Assembly: GCA_902478785.1 (NCBI GenBank)
Contig: CABSMJ010000005.1
Location: 62,001 to 126,000, forward strand
Length of the DNA stretch: 64,000 nt
DNA from: an uncultured Oscillospiraceae bacterium
GTDB taxonomy: Bacteria > Bacillota > Clostridia > Oscillospirales > Oscillospiraceae
Reading direction: 5' to 3'
Shown here: piece by piece, positions 16,661 to 24,462 of the stretch
Numbering within the stretch: the stretch's first letter is position 1
Layout: each line of letters opens with the position of its first letter
Translations under genes and position numbers: made by a program
The notes under the pieces: model-generated
Database searches by the model: none
What the model saw: the letters and a program-made list of their open reading frames with translations, nothing else
What the model was told of the DNA's origin: nothing

Positions 16661-17551
16661 TTACTTGGCAGGAGCCTCCTCGGCAGCCTTGGCCTCGGCA
16701 GCAGCCTTGGCCTTCTCGGCCTGGGCCTTCTTGATGGCCTTGTATTTCTCCTTCTCCTCGGCGGTAGCCACGGGGAAGATGGCGTCTCTGGGGCAGATCT
16801 TGGTGCAGAGCTTGCAGCCCACGCACTTGTCGTAGTCGATGACGGCCACGCCATTGACCACATGGATGGCGTCCTTCTTGCACTCCTTCTGGCACAGGCC
16901 GCAGCCGATGCAGGAGTTGGAGCAGACCTCCATGGCGGCCTTGCCCTTGTCCTGGTTGGCGCAGGCCACGTGGACCTTCTTGGACTTGGGGACCTCCACG
17001 ATCAGGTGGCGGGGGCAGACGGAAGCGCAGGCCATGCAGTCGGTGCACTTCTCAGGGTCCACAACGGCGGCGCCGTTGGGGCCGATGGTCATGGCGCCGA
17101 ACTGGCAGGCCTTGACGCAGGTGCCAAAGCCCAGGCAGCCGAAGGCGCAGTCCAGAGGACCGGCAGCCACCTTGGTGGCGGCGATGCAGTCGTTGACGCC
17201 GCGATACTCGAATCTCTTCTTGGCGTTGGTGCCGCCGTTGCAGCGGACATAAGCCACCTTGGGCTCGCCCTCCACGGCCTCCACGCCCATGATGGCGGCG
17301 ATCTTCTTGGCAGCCTCAGCGCCGGCAGGGGCGCAGGCGTTGACGGGAGCCTTGCCGGCCAGAATGGCCTCAGCGCAGCCGGCGCAGCCGGGATAGCCGC
17401 AGCCGCCGCAGTTGGCGCCGGCCAGGCACTCGGTGATCTCGGGCAGGCGAGGATCCACCTTGACCTCAAAAACCTTGGCGGCGATGGCCAGCACCAGGCC
17501 GAAGACCAGGGCCAGGGCACCCAGCACCACCACAGCGAATACGATATTCAT
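16661..17551 (-). CDS. rnfB: Rnf complex subunit B (iron-sulfur protein)
   Basis: A 296-residue RnfB, the ferredoxin-docking subunit of the Rnf ferredoxin:NAD+ oxidoreductase. An N-terminal membrane helix (about residues 3-29) is followed by the CAGANCGGCGYPGC cluster motif, further clusters at CAFGCLGFGTC, CTDCMACASVCP and CSNSCIGCGLCQKEC, and CVGCKLCTKICP. The Lys/Ala-rich tail (about 265-296) is low complexity. It is the last gene of rnfCDGEAB, 15 bp after rnfA. Electrons pass from reduced ferredoxin through this subunit, coupling to Na+ or H+ export. Confidence 0.96.
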   Translation of the reverse strand: MNIVFAVVVLGALALVFGLVLAIAAKVFEVKVDPRLPEITECLAGANCGGCGYPGCAGCAEAILAGKAPVNACAPAGAEAAKKIAAIMGVEAVEGEPKVAYVRCNGGTNAKKRFEYRGVNDCIAATKVAAGPLDCAFGCLGFGTCVKACQFGAMTIGPNGAAVVDPEKCTDCMACASVCPRHLIVEVPKSKKVHVACANQDKGKAAMEVCSNSCIGCGLCQKECKKDAIHVVNGVAVIDYDKCVGCKLCTKICPRDAIFPVATAEEKEKYKAIKKAQAEKAKAAAEAKAAEEAPAK

Positions 17552-17566
17552 AAGATCCTCTCCTCC

Positions 17567-18154
17567 TTACCAGACCTTCAGGCCGCTGAAGCCCATGAAG
17601 GCCAGAGCCATCAGGCCAGCGGTGACCAGCGCGATGGGGAAGCCATCAAAGCACTTGGGATTTTCGGCGAACTGGATGCTCTCACGCACAGCAGCAAACA
17701 GCACGATGGCCAGCAGGAAGCCCAGGCCGCCGGTGATGCCATAGACCACGGACTCGATGAAGCCGTAGTTGTTCTGGATGTTCAGCAGAGCCACGCCCAG
17801 CACGGCGCAGTTGGTGGTGATCAGAGGCAGGTATACGCCCAGGGCGGTGTACAGGGCGGGGATGGACTTCTTCAGGAACATCTCCACGAACTGCACCAGG
17901 GCGGCGATGACCAGGATGAAGGCCACGGTCTGCATGTACTCCAGCTCCAGGGGAACCAGCAGGAACTTGTTCACCACCCAGGTGAAGGCGGAGGCCAGAC
18001 CCATAACGAAGGTCACGGCGGCGCCCATGCCCACGGCGGTGTCCAGCTTCTTGGACACGCCCAGGAAGGGGCAGATGCCCAGGAACTGGGAGAAGATGAA
18101 GTTATTGGTGAGGATGGCACCCAGGGAGATAGCAAGCAAAGTTGTGATGCTCAT
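17567..18154 (-). CDS. rnfA: Rnf complex subunit A
   Basis: A 195-residue membrane protein with about six helices, homologous to RnfE and to NqrE. The conserved TNNFIFSQFLGICPFLG near the N-terminus and TTNCAVLGVALL in mid-protein carry the cysteines that bind the intramembrane iron-sulfur site shared with the sister subunit in characterised Rnf/NQR complexes. Length is standard. It starts 3 bp after rnfE. Confidence 0.96.
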   Translation of the reverse strand: MSITTLLAISLGAILTNNFIFSQFLGICPFLGVSKKLDTAVGMGAAVTFVMGLASAFTWVVNKFLLVPLELEYMQTVAFILVIAALVQFVEMFLKKSIPALYTALGVYLPLITTNCAVLGVALLNIQNNYGFIESVVYGITGGLGFLLAIVLFAAVRESIQFAENPKCFDGFPIALVTAGLMALAFMGFSGLKVW

Positions 18155-18157
18155 ATC

Positions 18158-18769
18158 TTATTTGCCCTCCTTTTTCGCAGCGGATTTTGCCAGCGCCCAC
18201 TGCATGACAGCAATGAGCACGCCCAGGCACAGGAAGCCGCCCACAGGCAGCACCAGCAGAAGGGCAGGGGTGTAGGACTCAGGCAGGATCTGGATCCCGG
18301 CCAGGGTGCCGTTGCCGAACAGCTCGCGGAAAGCGGACATGATCAGCAGCACGATGGTGTAGCCGATGCCCTGGCAGATACCGTCCACGGCAGAGGCGGC
18401 CACGGTGTTCTTGGAGGCAAAGCTCTCGGCACGGGCCAGGATGATGCAGTTGACCACGATCAGGGGGATAAACACACCCAGAGACGCGGCGATGGAGGGA
18501 ACGAAGGCCTGCAGCAGCAGATCCACGCAGGTCACGAAGCCGGCGATCACGACGATGAAGCAGGCGATACGAACCTCATTGGGGATGATCTTACGCAGCA
18601 GGGCGATAAAGATGTTGGACAGCGTCAGGATGATCAGAACGGAAACGCCCATGCCCAGGCCGTTCATGATGGAAGTGGTGATGGCCATGGTGGAGCACAT
18701 GCCCAGCAGCTGGACCAGCACCGGGTTCTGGGTAATGAGACCTTCCTTTAATTGTTTTTTGAAATTCAT
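18158..18769 (-). CDS. rnfE: Rnf complex subunit E
   Basis: A 203-residue, six-helix membrane protein. The N-terminal GLITQNPVLVQLLGMCSTMA and the VVNCIILARAESFA segment are diagnostic, each with a conserved cysteine equivalent to those of RnfA. Together RnfA and RnfE form the inverted pair that carries electrons across the membrane. The short Ala/Lys tail is cytoplasmic by the positive-inside rule. It follows rnfG by 17 bp. Confidence 0.96.
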   Translation of the reverse strand: MNFKKQLKEGLITQNPVLVQLLGMCSTMAITTSIMNGLGMGVSVLIILTLSNIFIALLRKIIPNEVRIACFIVVIAGFVTCVDLLLQAFVPSIAASLGVFIPLIVVNCIILARAESFASKNTVAASAVDGICQGIGYTIVLLIMSAFRELFGNGTLAGIQILPESYTPALLLVLPVGGFLCLGVLIAVMQWALAKSAAKKEGK

Positions 18770-18786
18770 AGCTCACTTCCCCTTTC

Positions 18787-19371
18787 TTAGCCCAGAGCTT
18801 CCGCGGCGGCCAGGGCGGCATTGACGCCGGTGGTGACACCCTTGGAGGAGACGGTGGCGCCGGAGATGGCATCCACGTTCTTGCCCACTTCCAGATCGCC
18901 GTCAGCGTGGCTCATGCCCTTGAACTGATCCAGCACACCGGTGCCGCTGGGCAGTGCATCGTTGTTCATGACCTTGGTACCGATACCGGAGGTCTCGGAG
19001 TGGTCGACGATGGACACGCCGGTGACAGCATTGTCGGCGTCAATGCCCACCATCATCTCGATGCTGCCCTGGGAACCGCTGGCCACGACCTTCATGACGT
19101 AGCCGGTGCCCTGACCGTCATAGAGCTCGGTGAGGGTGCCGCCGTAGGAAGTGGCAGCGTCCATAGCCTCCTGGGGAATGGACTCCACAGCCTGGAACGC
19201 GGTGGGGTCGGAGACCACGGCGGCCATGGCCTGCTGGGTCTTCTCGGCGTTGATGGCCGCGATGGGGTCCTTGGTGACGGCGTTGACGCCGCCCAGCACG
19301 GCAGCGGTGACCAGGGAGATCACGGTCAGAGTGCCGGCAACCTTGACGATAAACTTGGGATCGAATTTCAT
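18787..19371 (-). CDS. rnfG: Rnf complex subunit G (covalent FMN subunit)
   Basis: A 194-residue RnfG with one N-terminal membrane helix (about residues 9-31) and an extracytoplasmic FMN-binding domain. The motif DAISGATVSSKGV near residue 170 holds the threonine that receives FMN through a phosphoester bond in known RnfG/NqrC proteins. SGIGTKVMN is the other family signature. An FMN transferase (ApbE) is required and is not in this window. The start overlaps the rnfD stop by 4 bp. Confidence 0.95.
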   Translation of the reverse strand: MKFDPKFIVKVAGTLTVISLVTAAVLGGVNAVTKDPIAAINAEKTQQAMAAVVSDPTAFQAVESIPQEAMDAATSYGGTLTELYDGQGTGYVMKVVASGSQGSIEMMVGIDADNAVTGVSIVDHSETSGIGTKVMNNDALPSGTGVLDQFKGMSHADGDLEVGKNVDAISGATVSSKGVTTGVNAALAAAEALG

Positions 19372-20387
19372 TTCTTAGCCGCCTCCTTCTTCTCACCCTT
19401 GACGACACCGAAGCGGGCGGGCCGCATGTACTTGTCGATGAGCCAGGTGGTGCAGTTCATGATCAGGATGGAGTAGCACACACCCTCGGGATAACCGCCG
19501 AAATAGCGGATGAACACGGTCAGCAGACCGCAGCCGATACCAAAGACGATACGGCCCTTGCTGGTGACGGGGGAGGTGACGTAGTCGGTAGCCATGAAGA
19601 AGGCACCCAGCATCAATCCGCCGCCCAGCAGGTTGTAGAGCATGAAGGTCAGAGGATCGTTGCCACGGGGGAACAGGAAGGTCAGCACGGCCACGGTGCC
19701 CAGATAGGCCACGGGGATGTGCCAGGTAATGACCTTGCGGGCGATGAGGTAGATGCCGCCGATGAGCAGAGCCAGAGCGGAAACCTCGCCCAGGGAGCCG
19801 CCGATGTTGCCCACGAACATGGACTGGAGATCATAGGTCTCCATGACGGCAGCCAGGCCGCCCTCCTTCATCATGGCCATGGGGGTGGCGGCGGTGACAA
19901 TGTCAGCGCCCACGCCCAGCACGCCGGCCTTGGAGGCGGAGGGGTCGATCCAGGTGGTCATGGCAGTGGCATAGCAGGCCAGCAGAGCGGCACGGCCAGC
20001 CAGAGCCGGGTTCATGAAGTTACGGCCGATGCCGCCGTAGAGCTGCTTGACCAGCAAAATGGCGAAGGCATCGCCCAGGATCATCATCCAGTAGGGTAGC
20101 GTCACGGGGCACACGAAAGCCAGCAGCATACCGGTGACCACGGCGCTGAGGTCGCCCACGGTCTGGTCCTTCTTGAGGATCTTGCGGTAGAGCCACTCCC
20201 AGAAGATGCAGGCCACCACGGACACAGCCGTCAGGGTCAGAGCACGGATACCAAACACGATCACAGCCGCCACCAGCGCGGGCACCATGGCGATGACCAC
20301 GTCCAGCATCAAAGAGCGGGTGGTCTCATTGCCGCGGATGTGGGGGGAGGAGGTCGCGATCAATTTCAAATTCTTGTAGTCAGTCAT
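19368..20387 (-). CDS. rnfD: Rnf complex subunit D
   Basis: A 339-residue membrane protein of the RnfD/NqrB family with about nine to ten helices. The IVTAATPMAM segment carries the probable FMN-acceptor threonine. KQLYGGIGRNFMNPALAGRA and FFMATDYVTSPVTSKGRIVFG are strongly conserved family motifs. It forms the membrane core with RnfA and RnfE and takes part in cation translocation. It starts 3 bp after rnfC. Confidence 0.95.
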   Translation of the reverse strand: MTDYKNLKLIATSSPHIRGNETTRSLMLDVVIAMVPALVAAVIVFGIRALTLTAVSVVACIFWEWLYRKILKKDQTVGDLSAVVTGMLLAFVCPVTLPYWMMILGDAFAILLVKQLYGGIGRNFMNPALAGRAALLACYATAMTTWIDPSASKAGVLGVGADIVTAATPMAMMKEGGLAAVMETYDLQSMFVGNIGGSLGEVSALALLIGGIYLIARKVITWHIPVAYLGTVAVLTFLFPRGNDPLTFMLYNLLGGGLMLGAFFMATDYVTSPVTSKGRIVFGIGCGLLTVFIRYFGGYPEGVCYSILIMNCTTWLIDKYMRPARFGVVKGEKKEAAKK

Positions 20388-20390
20388 CTC

Positions 20391-21761
20391 TTACGCCTCC
20401 TTCTTTGCGGGCTCGGCAGCCTTGGCCGCAGCCTCAGCAGCGGCCTTCTCCTTGGCAGCCTTGTCCTTGACCAGCTGCTTGCCCAGCTTGAACATGTGGG
20501 TCAGGTGGACCCGGGCGGGGCAGATGTAGGAGCAGGCGCCGCACTCCATGCAGTCCATGATGTGAGCGGCTTCCAGCTCATCGACCATGTTCTTGGAGGC
20601 GTAACGATACATGAACAGGGGCTCCAGGTGCATGGGGCAGACGGAGACGCACTTGCCGCAGTGGATGCAGTGGGGGGTCTCCACGGTCTGCTCCTCGTTG
20701 CCGGCAAAGACCAGGATGGAACCGGTGCCCTTGGCCACGGAGATATCGGTGGTGTACTGGGCCATGCCCATCATGGGGCCGCCGGCGATGAGCTTATAGC
20801 TGCCATCCTTGACACCGCCGCAGGCATCCAGCAGATTGGACACGGGGGTGCCGATGGGGCACTCGATGTTCTTGGGCTCCACCACGCCGGAACCGGACAC
20901 GGTGACGACCTTCTTCACCACAGGCATGCCCTGGGTGATGGCCCGGTAGATCGCGCAGGTGGTGTTGATGTTGAACACAGCGCAGCCGATGTTGGCGGGC
21001 AGTCCTCCGGGAGGCACCTGCTTGCCGGTGATGGCCTGGCAGAGCTGCTTCTCACCGCCCTGGGGGTAACGGCAGCGCAGGGGCTCCACGGTGACGGGAG
21101 CCTTCTTCTCGGCGATGACCTTGTTCATGGCGTCAATGCCGTTTTGCTTGTTGACCTCCACGCCGATGACGACCTTGTCCACGCCGAACATCTTGGCGAG
21201 GTATGTAGCGCCGCCGATGATCTCCTCGGGACGCTCCAGCATGGTGCGGTGGTCGCCGGTGATGTAGGGCTCGCACTCAGCGCCGTTGATGATGACGGTG
21301 TCCACCTTGCCGATGCCGCCGGAGATCTTCACGTGGGTGGGGAAGGTAGCGCCGCCCATACCGACGATACCGGCGTTCTTGACGATCTCGATCATCTCGT
21401 CCACCGTCAGGGCGTCGGGGTCAGCGGGAGCCTTGACCTCTTCGGACAGCTCATCCTGGAAATCGTTTTCCACCACCACGGACATCATGTTGCCGCCCAT
21501 GGAATAGGGCCGGGGCTCAACCGCCTTCACCGTGCCGGACACACTGGCATGGATCGGGGCGCCCAGACCATGGAACTCGCCGATCTTCTGGCCCACCTTC
21601 ACATGGTCCCCCACCTTGACCAGGGGGGTGCAGGGTGCGCCAAAGTGCATCGACATGGGAATGACCACCACAGCTGGGGGCGCCAGCTGTTCGATGGCCT
21701 TTTCATTGGTAGCGGCCTTCATGTCGTGGGGATGAACGCCGCCAAAGAAAGCTTGTGCCAT
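20391..21761 (-). CDS. rnfC: Rnf complex subunit C (NADH-side flavoprotein)
   Basis: A 456-residue RnfC, the peripheral subunit that reduces NAD+. The N-terminal barrel (FFGGVHPHDMK, then APPAVVVIPMSMHFGAP) precedes the NADH/FMN domain with GIVGMGGATFPTHVK and INGAECEPYITGDHR. Two 4Fe-4S motifs follow: CIHCGKCVSVCP and CMECGACSYICP. The Ala/Lys/Glu-rich C-terminal tail is short. The ATG at 21761 has aggtga 5 nt upstream; a GTG three codons earlier is the alternative. It is the first gene of the operon behind a good promoter. Confidence 0.96.
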   Translation of the reverse strand: MAQAFFGGVHPHDMKAATNEKAIEQLAPPAVVVIPMSMHFGAPCTPLVKVGDHVKVGQKIGEFHGLGAPIHASVSGTVKAVEPRPYSMGGNMMSVVVENDFQDELSEEVKAPADPDALTVDEMIEIVKNAGIVGMGGATFPTHVKISGGIGKVDTVIINGAECEPYITGDHRTMLERPEEIIGGATYLAKMFGVDKVVIGVEVNKQNGIDAMNKVIAEKKAPVTVEPLRCRYPQGGEKQLCQAITGKQVPPGGLPANIGCAVFNINTTCAIYRAITQGMPVVKKVVTVSGSGVVEPKNIECPIGTPVSNLLDACGGVKDGSYKLIAGGPMMGMAQYTTDISVAKGTGSILVFAGNEEQTVETPHCIHCGKCVSVCPMHLEPLFMYRYASKNMVDELEAAHIMDCMECGACSYICPARVHLTHMFKLGKQLVKDKAAKEKAAAEAAAKAAEPAKKEA

Positions 21762-21816
21762 TGTCTTCACCTCATTTTACTCCCGGGCAGCGCGGAGCTA
21801 CCCCATACTGCGTTTC

Positions 21817-21845
21817 ATTCTACACCCAAAGTGCCCTGTTGTCCA
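21817..21845 (-). promoter_or_regulatory. Promoter of the rnf operon
   Basis: TGGACA, 17 bp, TAGAAT on the minus strand, about 55 bp upstream of rnfC. Confidence 0.75.
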
Positions 21846-21862
21846 GACTAAACCGGCGAAAT

Positions 21863-21880
21863 CGTGATTTTTTTGTCACA
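21863..21880 (-). promoter_or_regulatory. TGTGA/TCACG inverted repeat upstream of the rnf promoter
   Basis: On the minus strand TGTGA and TCACG flank an A-rich 8-bp centre. The dyad centre lies about 61 bp before the expected transcription start, where CRP/FNR-type activators bind. Spacing is two bases wider than the classical CRP site, so identity is uncertain. Confidence 0.3.
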
Positions 21881-21988
21881 TTTTTTTTAGGCTTTTCCCG
21901 CCGCTGCCAAGATTTTCCCGGTGGTTTGGGACTTTTTTCCCCTTTTCCCCCTCAAAGAGCGGCGCCGCTTTCCTTTTCCGCCGCCTTG

Positions 21989-21997
21989 TGCTATACT
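21989..21997 (+). promoter_or_regulatory. Extended -10 promoter of the DUF975 gene
   Basis: TGCTATACT (TG-N-TATACT) 54 bp before the start codon. No convincing -35 box. Confidence 0.55.
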
Positions 21998-22051
21998 GCT
22001 CTGCAAGCGGCCTGCGGGCCCGATCTGTCCTTGGGAGGATGAACAACAACC

Positions 22052-22804
22052 ATGACGATACAAATTCGACAACTCCGGGCCCAGGCCCGGGATCTGGCCC
22101 GGGAGGCCCAGGTCTCTGCTGTGGCCATGACGGCACTGCTGATGGGCCTTCTGCTGGCCATCAACCAGGTGGTGAACCTGGTTTTGACCCTGAGCCCCGA
22201 CAGCTTTTTGGGGATCTTTATTGAAATTCTGGGCGTTTTGTTGTCCCTGGTGCTCCAGACCGGCTTCCTCCTGTACTGCATGGCGGTGTACCGGGGCGAG
22301 CTGGCGGAATATCCCCTTTTGTTCGACGCCGTGCCCTTTGCCGGGAAGCTGATCCTCCTATATCTATTGGAGGGACTGCTGGTCTACCTGTGGTCGCTGC
22401 TGTTCCTGATCCCCGGCGCCATCGCCTTTTATCGCTACCGCTTCGCCGTATACAACCTGTGCGAGGACCCTGAGATCAGCGTGGTAGAGGCCCTGCGGCG
22501 CAGCCGGCTCCAAACCGCCGGCCACAAGCTGGAGCTTCTGTGCATGGACCTGACCTTTGCCCCCTGGGCTCTGGTGGGCCAGCTGCCCTACCTCTACTCG
22601 GTGTATCTGCTGCTCATGGGCCAGCCCCTGCCCCTGCCCGATGGAGTGATGACGCTGCTGTGCAACCTCTTTTTGGGCGTGGTGGACCTGTTCTGGCTGG
22701 CCCGGCACAAGCTGAGCATGCTGGGCTGCCTGGAGGTGTGCAAGGCCGACTCCGGCGTGGGCGCCGGTATGGACCGCCCCGACGGGTCTCTGCCTCTGCA
22801 CTGA
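22052..22804 (+). CDS. DUF975 family membrane protein
   Basis: A 250-residue integral membrane protein. About six hydrophobic segments are visible. The central IPGAIAFYRYRFAVYNLCEDPE, the EALRRSRLQTAGHKLEL helix and the following DLTFAPWALVG match DUF975 proteins, which are widespread in Clostridia and of unknown function. The ggaggatg ribosome site is 12 nt from the ATG, a long spacing that may lower translation. It is a single-gene unit between its own extended -10 promoter and the terminator at 22857. Confidence 0.8.
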   Translation: MTIQIRQLRAQARDLAREAQVSAVAMTALLMGLLLAINQVVNLVLTLSPDSFLGIFIEILGVLLSLVLQTGFLLYCMAVYRGELAEYPLLFDAVPFAGKLILLYLLEGLLVYLWSLLFLIPGAIAFYRYRFAVYNLCEDPEISVVEALRRSRLQTAGHKLELLCMDLTFAPWALVGQLPYLYSVYLLLMGQPLPLPDGVMTLLCNLFLGVVDLFWLARHKLSMLGCLEVCKADSGVGAGMDRPDGSLPLH

Positions 22805-22856
22805 GCCAAAGCCCACAGAGCAGGGGGACAGGCACCGGCAGATGCCGACACAAAGG

Positions 22857-22892
22857 AAAAAAGGACCCGGGAGGTAACTCCCGGGTCCTTTT
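22857..22892. terminator. Bidirectional terminator
   Basis: Perfect stem aaaaggacccgggag/ctcccgggtcctttt with loop GTAA between the convergent DUF975 and thiolase genes. Confidence 0.93.
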
Positions 22893-22913
22893 GTAGATGG
22901 GTTTTTCAGAAGC

Positions 22914-24170
22914 TTAGCACTTCTCGAACACGGTGGCAGTGCCCTGGCCGCCGCCGATGCACAGAGTGGCCAGACCCTTCTTAGCATCGGGACGCTTCTG
23001 CATCTCGTGCAGCAGGGTGACGATGATACGAGCACCGGAAGCGCCCACGGGGTGGCCCAGAGAGATGGCGCCGCCGTTGACGTTGACCTTGCTCATGTCG
23101 AAGCCCAGCTCGCGAGCCACGGCGATGGACTGAGCAGCGAAAGCCTCGTTGGCCTCCACCAGGTCGATGTCGTCGATGGTCACGCCGGCCTTGGCCATAG
23201 CCTGACGGGAAGCGGGAACGGGGCCGACACCCATGATCTTGGGATCCACGCCGCCCTGGCCCCAGCCGATCAGCTTAGCCATGGGCTTGAGGCCGTACTT
23301 CTCAACTGCCTCGCCGGAAGCCAGCACGATGGCGGCAGCGCCGTCGTTGATGCCGGAGGCGTTAGCAGCGGTGACACGCTGAGTGCCCTTGTCGTCGGTC
23401 TCCTGCAGGCCCTTGGGCTCGAAGGTGTGAACGACCTGGGGAGCGGGGGACTCGGGGCCCACGGGGAAGGCGCCGCGCAGCTTGGAGATGCCCTCGGCGG
23501 TCACACCGGCGCGGGGGAACTCGTCGACCTTGAACTCCACGATCTCCTTCTTGACCTTCACGGGAACGGGAACGATCTCGTCCACGAACTTGCCGGCCTT
23601 CTGAGCGGCCTCGGTCTTCTGCTGAGAGGAAGCGGCGAACTCGTCCATCTCCTTGCGGGTGATGCCCCACACATCGGCGATGTTCTCAGCGGTGGTGCCC
23701 ATGTGATAGTTGTTGTAAGCATCCCACAGGCCATCCTTGATCATGGTATCGATCATCTGGGTGTGGCCCATGCGAGCGCCGTAACGGCCGGTGGGAACAG
23801 CATAGGGAGCAGCGCTCATGTTCTCGGTACCGCCGCAGACAACGATGTTGGCATCGCCGGCCAGGATGGCGCGAGCGCCCTCGATGACGGACTTCATGCC
23901 GGAACCGCAGACCATGCCCACGGTGTAGGAGGGAACGGAATAGGGGATGCCAGCCTTGACGGACACCTGACGAGCCACGTTCTGGCCCTGGGCAGCGGTC
24001 AGGATGCAGCCGAACATGACCTCATCCACCTGCTCGGGCTTCACGCCGGCGCGGTTCAGGGCTTCCTTGACCACAATGGCGCCCAGCTCAGTGGCGGGGG
24101 TGTTCTTCAGAGAGCCACCAAAGGAGCCAATCGCGGTTCTGCAGCAGTTCACGACATAAAGATCTTTCAT
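22914..24170 (-). CDS. thlA: Acetyl-CoA C-acetyltransferase (thiolase)
   Basis: A 418-residue thiolase condensing two acetyl-CoA to acetoacetyl-CoA, the entry to butyrate formation. The acyl-accepting cysteine is C88 in GMVCGSGMKSV. EANEAFAAQ, GGAISLGHPVGASGAR and the C-terminal LCIGGGQGTA complete the active site. About 25 extra residues sit before TAANASGINDGAAA, with a VGPESPAPQVVHTFEPKGL insert not found in typical 392-residue enzymes. The start at 24170 has cggaggaa upstream. No other butyrate genes adjoin it. A Rex-like operator lies upstream. Confidence 0.93.
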   Translation of the reverse strand: MKDLYVVNCCRTAIGSFGGSLKNTPATELGAIVVKEALNRAGVKPEQVDEVMFGCILTAAQGQNVARQVSVKAGIPYSVPSYTVGMVCGSGMKSVIEGARAILAGDANIVVCGGTENMSAAPYAVPTGRYGARMGHTQMIDTMIKDGLWDAYNNYHMGTTAENIADVWGITRKEMDEFAASSQQKTEAAQKAGKFVDEIVPVPVKVKKEIVEFKVDEFPRAGVTAEGISKLRGAFPVGPESPAPQVVHTFEPKGLQETDDKGTQRVTAANASGINDGAAAIVLASGEAVEKYGLKPMAKLIGWGQGGVDPKIMGVGPVPASRQAMAKAGVTIDDIDLVEANEAFAAQSIAVARELGFDMSKVNVNGGAISLGHPVGASGARIIVTLLHEMQKRPDAKKGLATLCIGGGQGTATVFEKC

Positions 24171-24284
24171 GATGTTCCTCCGTTTTCTCATTTTTATGCG
24201 GCGGTCGTCTATGTACCGCTCGGATACACATGTTTCCCAGCCAAGGCCCACGGGCGGACCCGTAATCCTTTGGCTCATGGTGCT

Positions 24285-24313
24285 ATTATATAAAAGAAAC
24301 CCGCCGCCGTCAA
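24285..24313 (-). promoter_or_regulatory. Promoter of the thiolase gene
   Basis: TTGACG, 17 bp, perfect TATAAT on the minus strand, 115 bp upstream of the start codon. Confidence 0.85.
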
Positions 24314-24339
24314 TGGCCGAAACGCCGGTTCCGAGATTT

Positions 24340-24357
24340 TTGTTAAATCTTTGACAA
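24340..24357 (-). promoter_or_regulatory. Rex-like operator upstream of the thiolase
   Basis: TTGTTAA-ATCT-TTGACAA on the plus strand matches the clostridial Rex consensus TTGTTAA-N4-TTAACAA at all but one position. Rex senses NADH/NAD+ and represses thiolase and butyrate genes in several clostridia. The site lies 27 bp upstream of the -35 box, further than usual for simple repression. Confidence 0.55.
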
Positions 24358-24368
24358 CTGCCCTCCCG

Positions 24369-24388
24369 TTTTCGTCATATTGACGAAA
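24369..24388. promoter_or_regulatory. Palindrome upstream of the thiolase Rex-like site
   Basis: A dyad TTTTCGTCA/TGACGAAAA with a short AT centre. Possibly a binding site for a second dimeric regulator; also close to the downstream end of the lipoprotein gene, but it lacks terminator shape. Confidence 0.45.
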
Positions 24389-24462
24389 AATTAACAAACA
24401 ACCCATGAGAATGTTCCCTCTGCCTGTAACGAACCCGTTTTTTTCACAGCTTTTCCCGCCTC

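Noticed and set aside
15578..18751. Open frame of more than 1000 codons on the plus strand across folT and rnfB/A/E
   Set aside because: It is the complement of several real genes and crosses promoters, the THF riboswitch and the rnf terminator.
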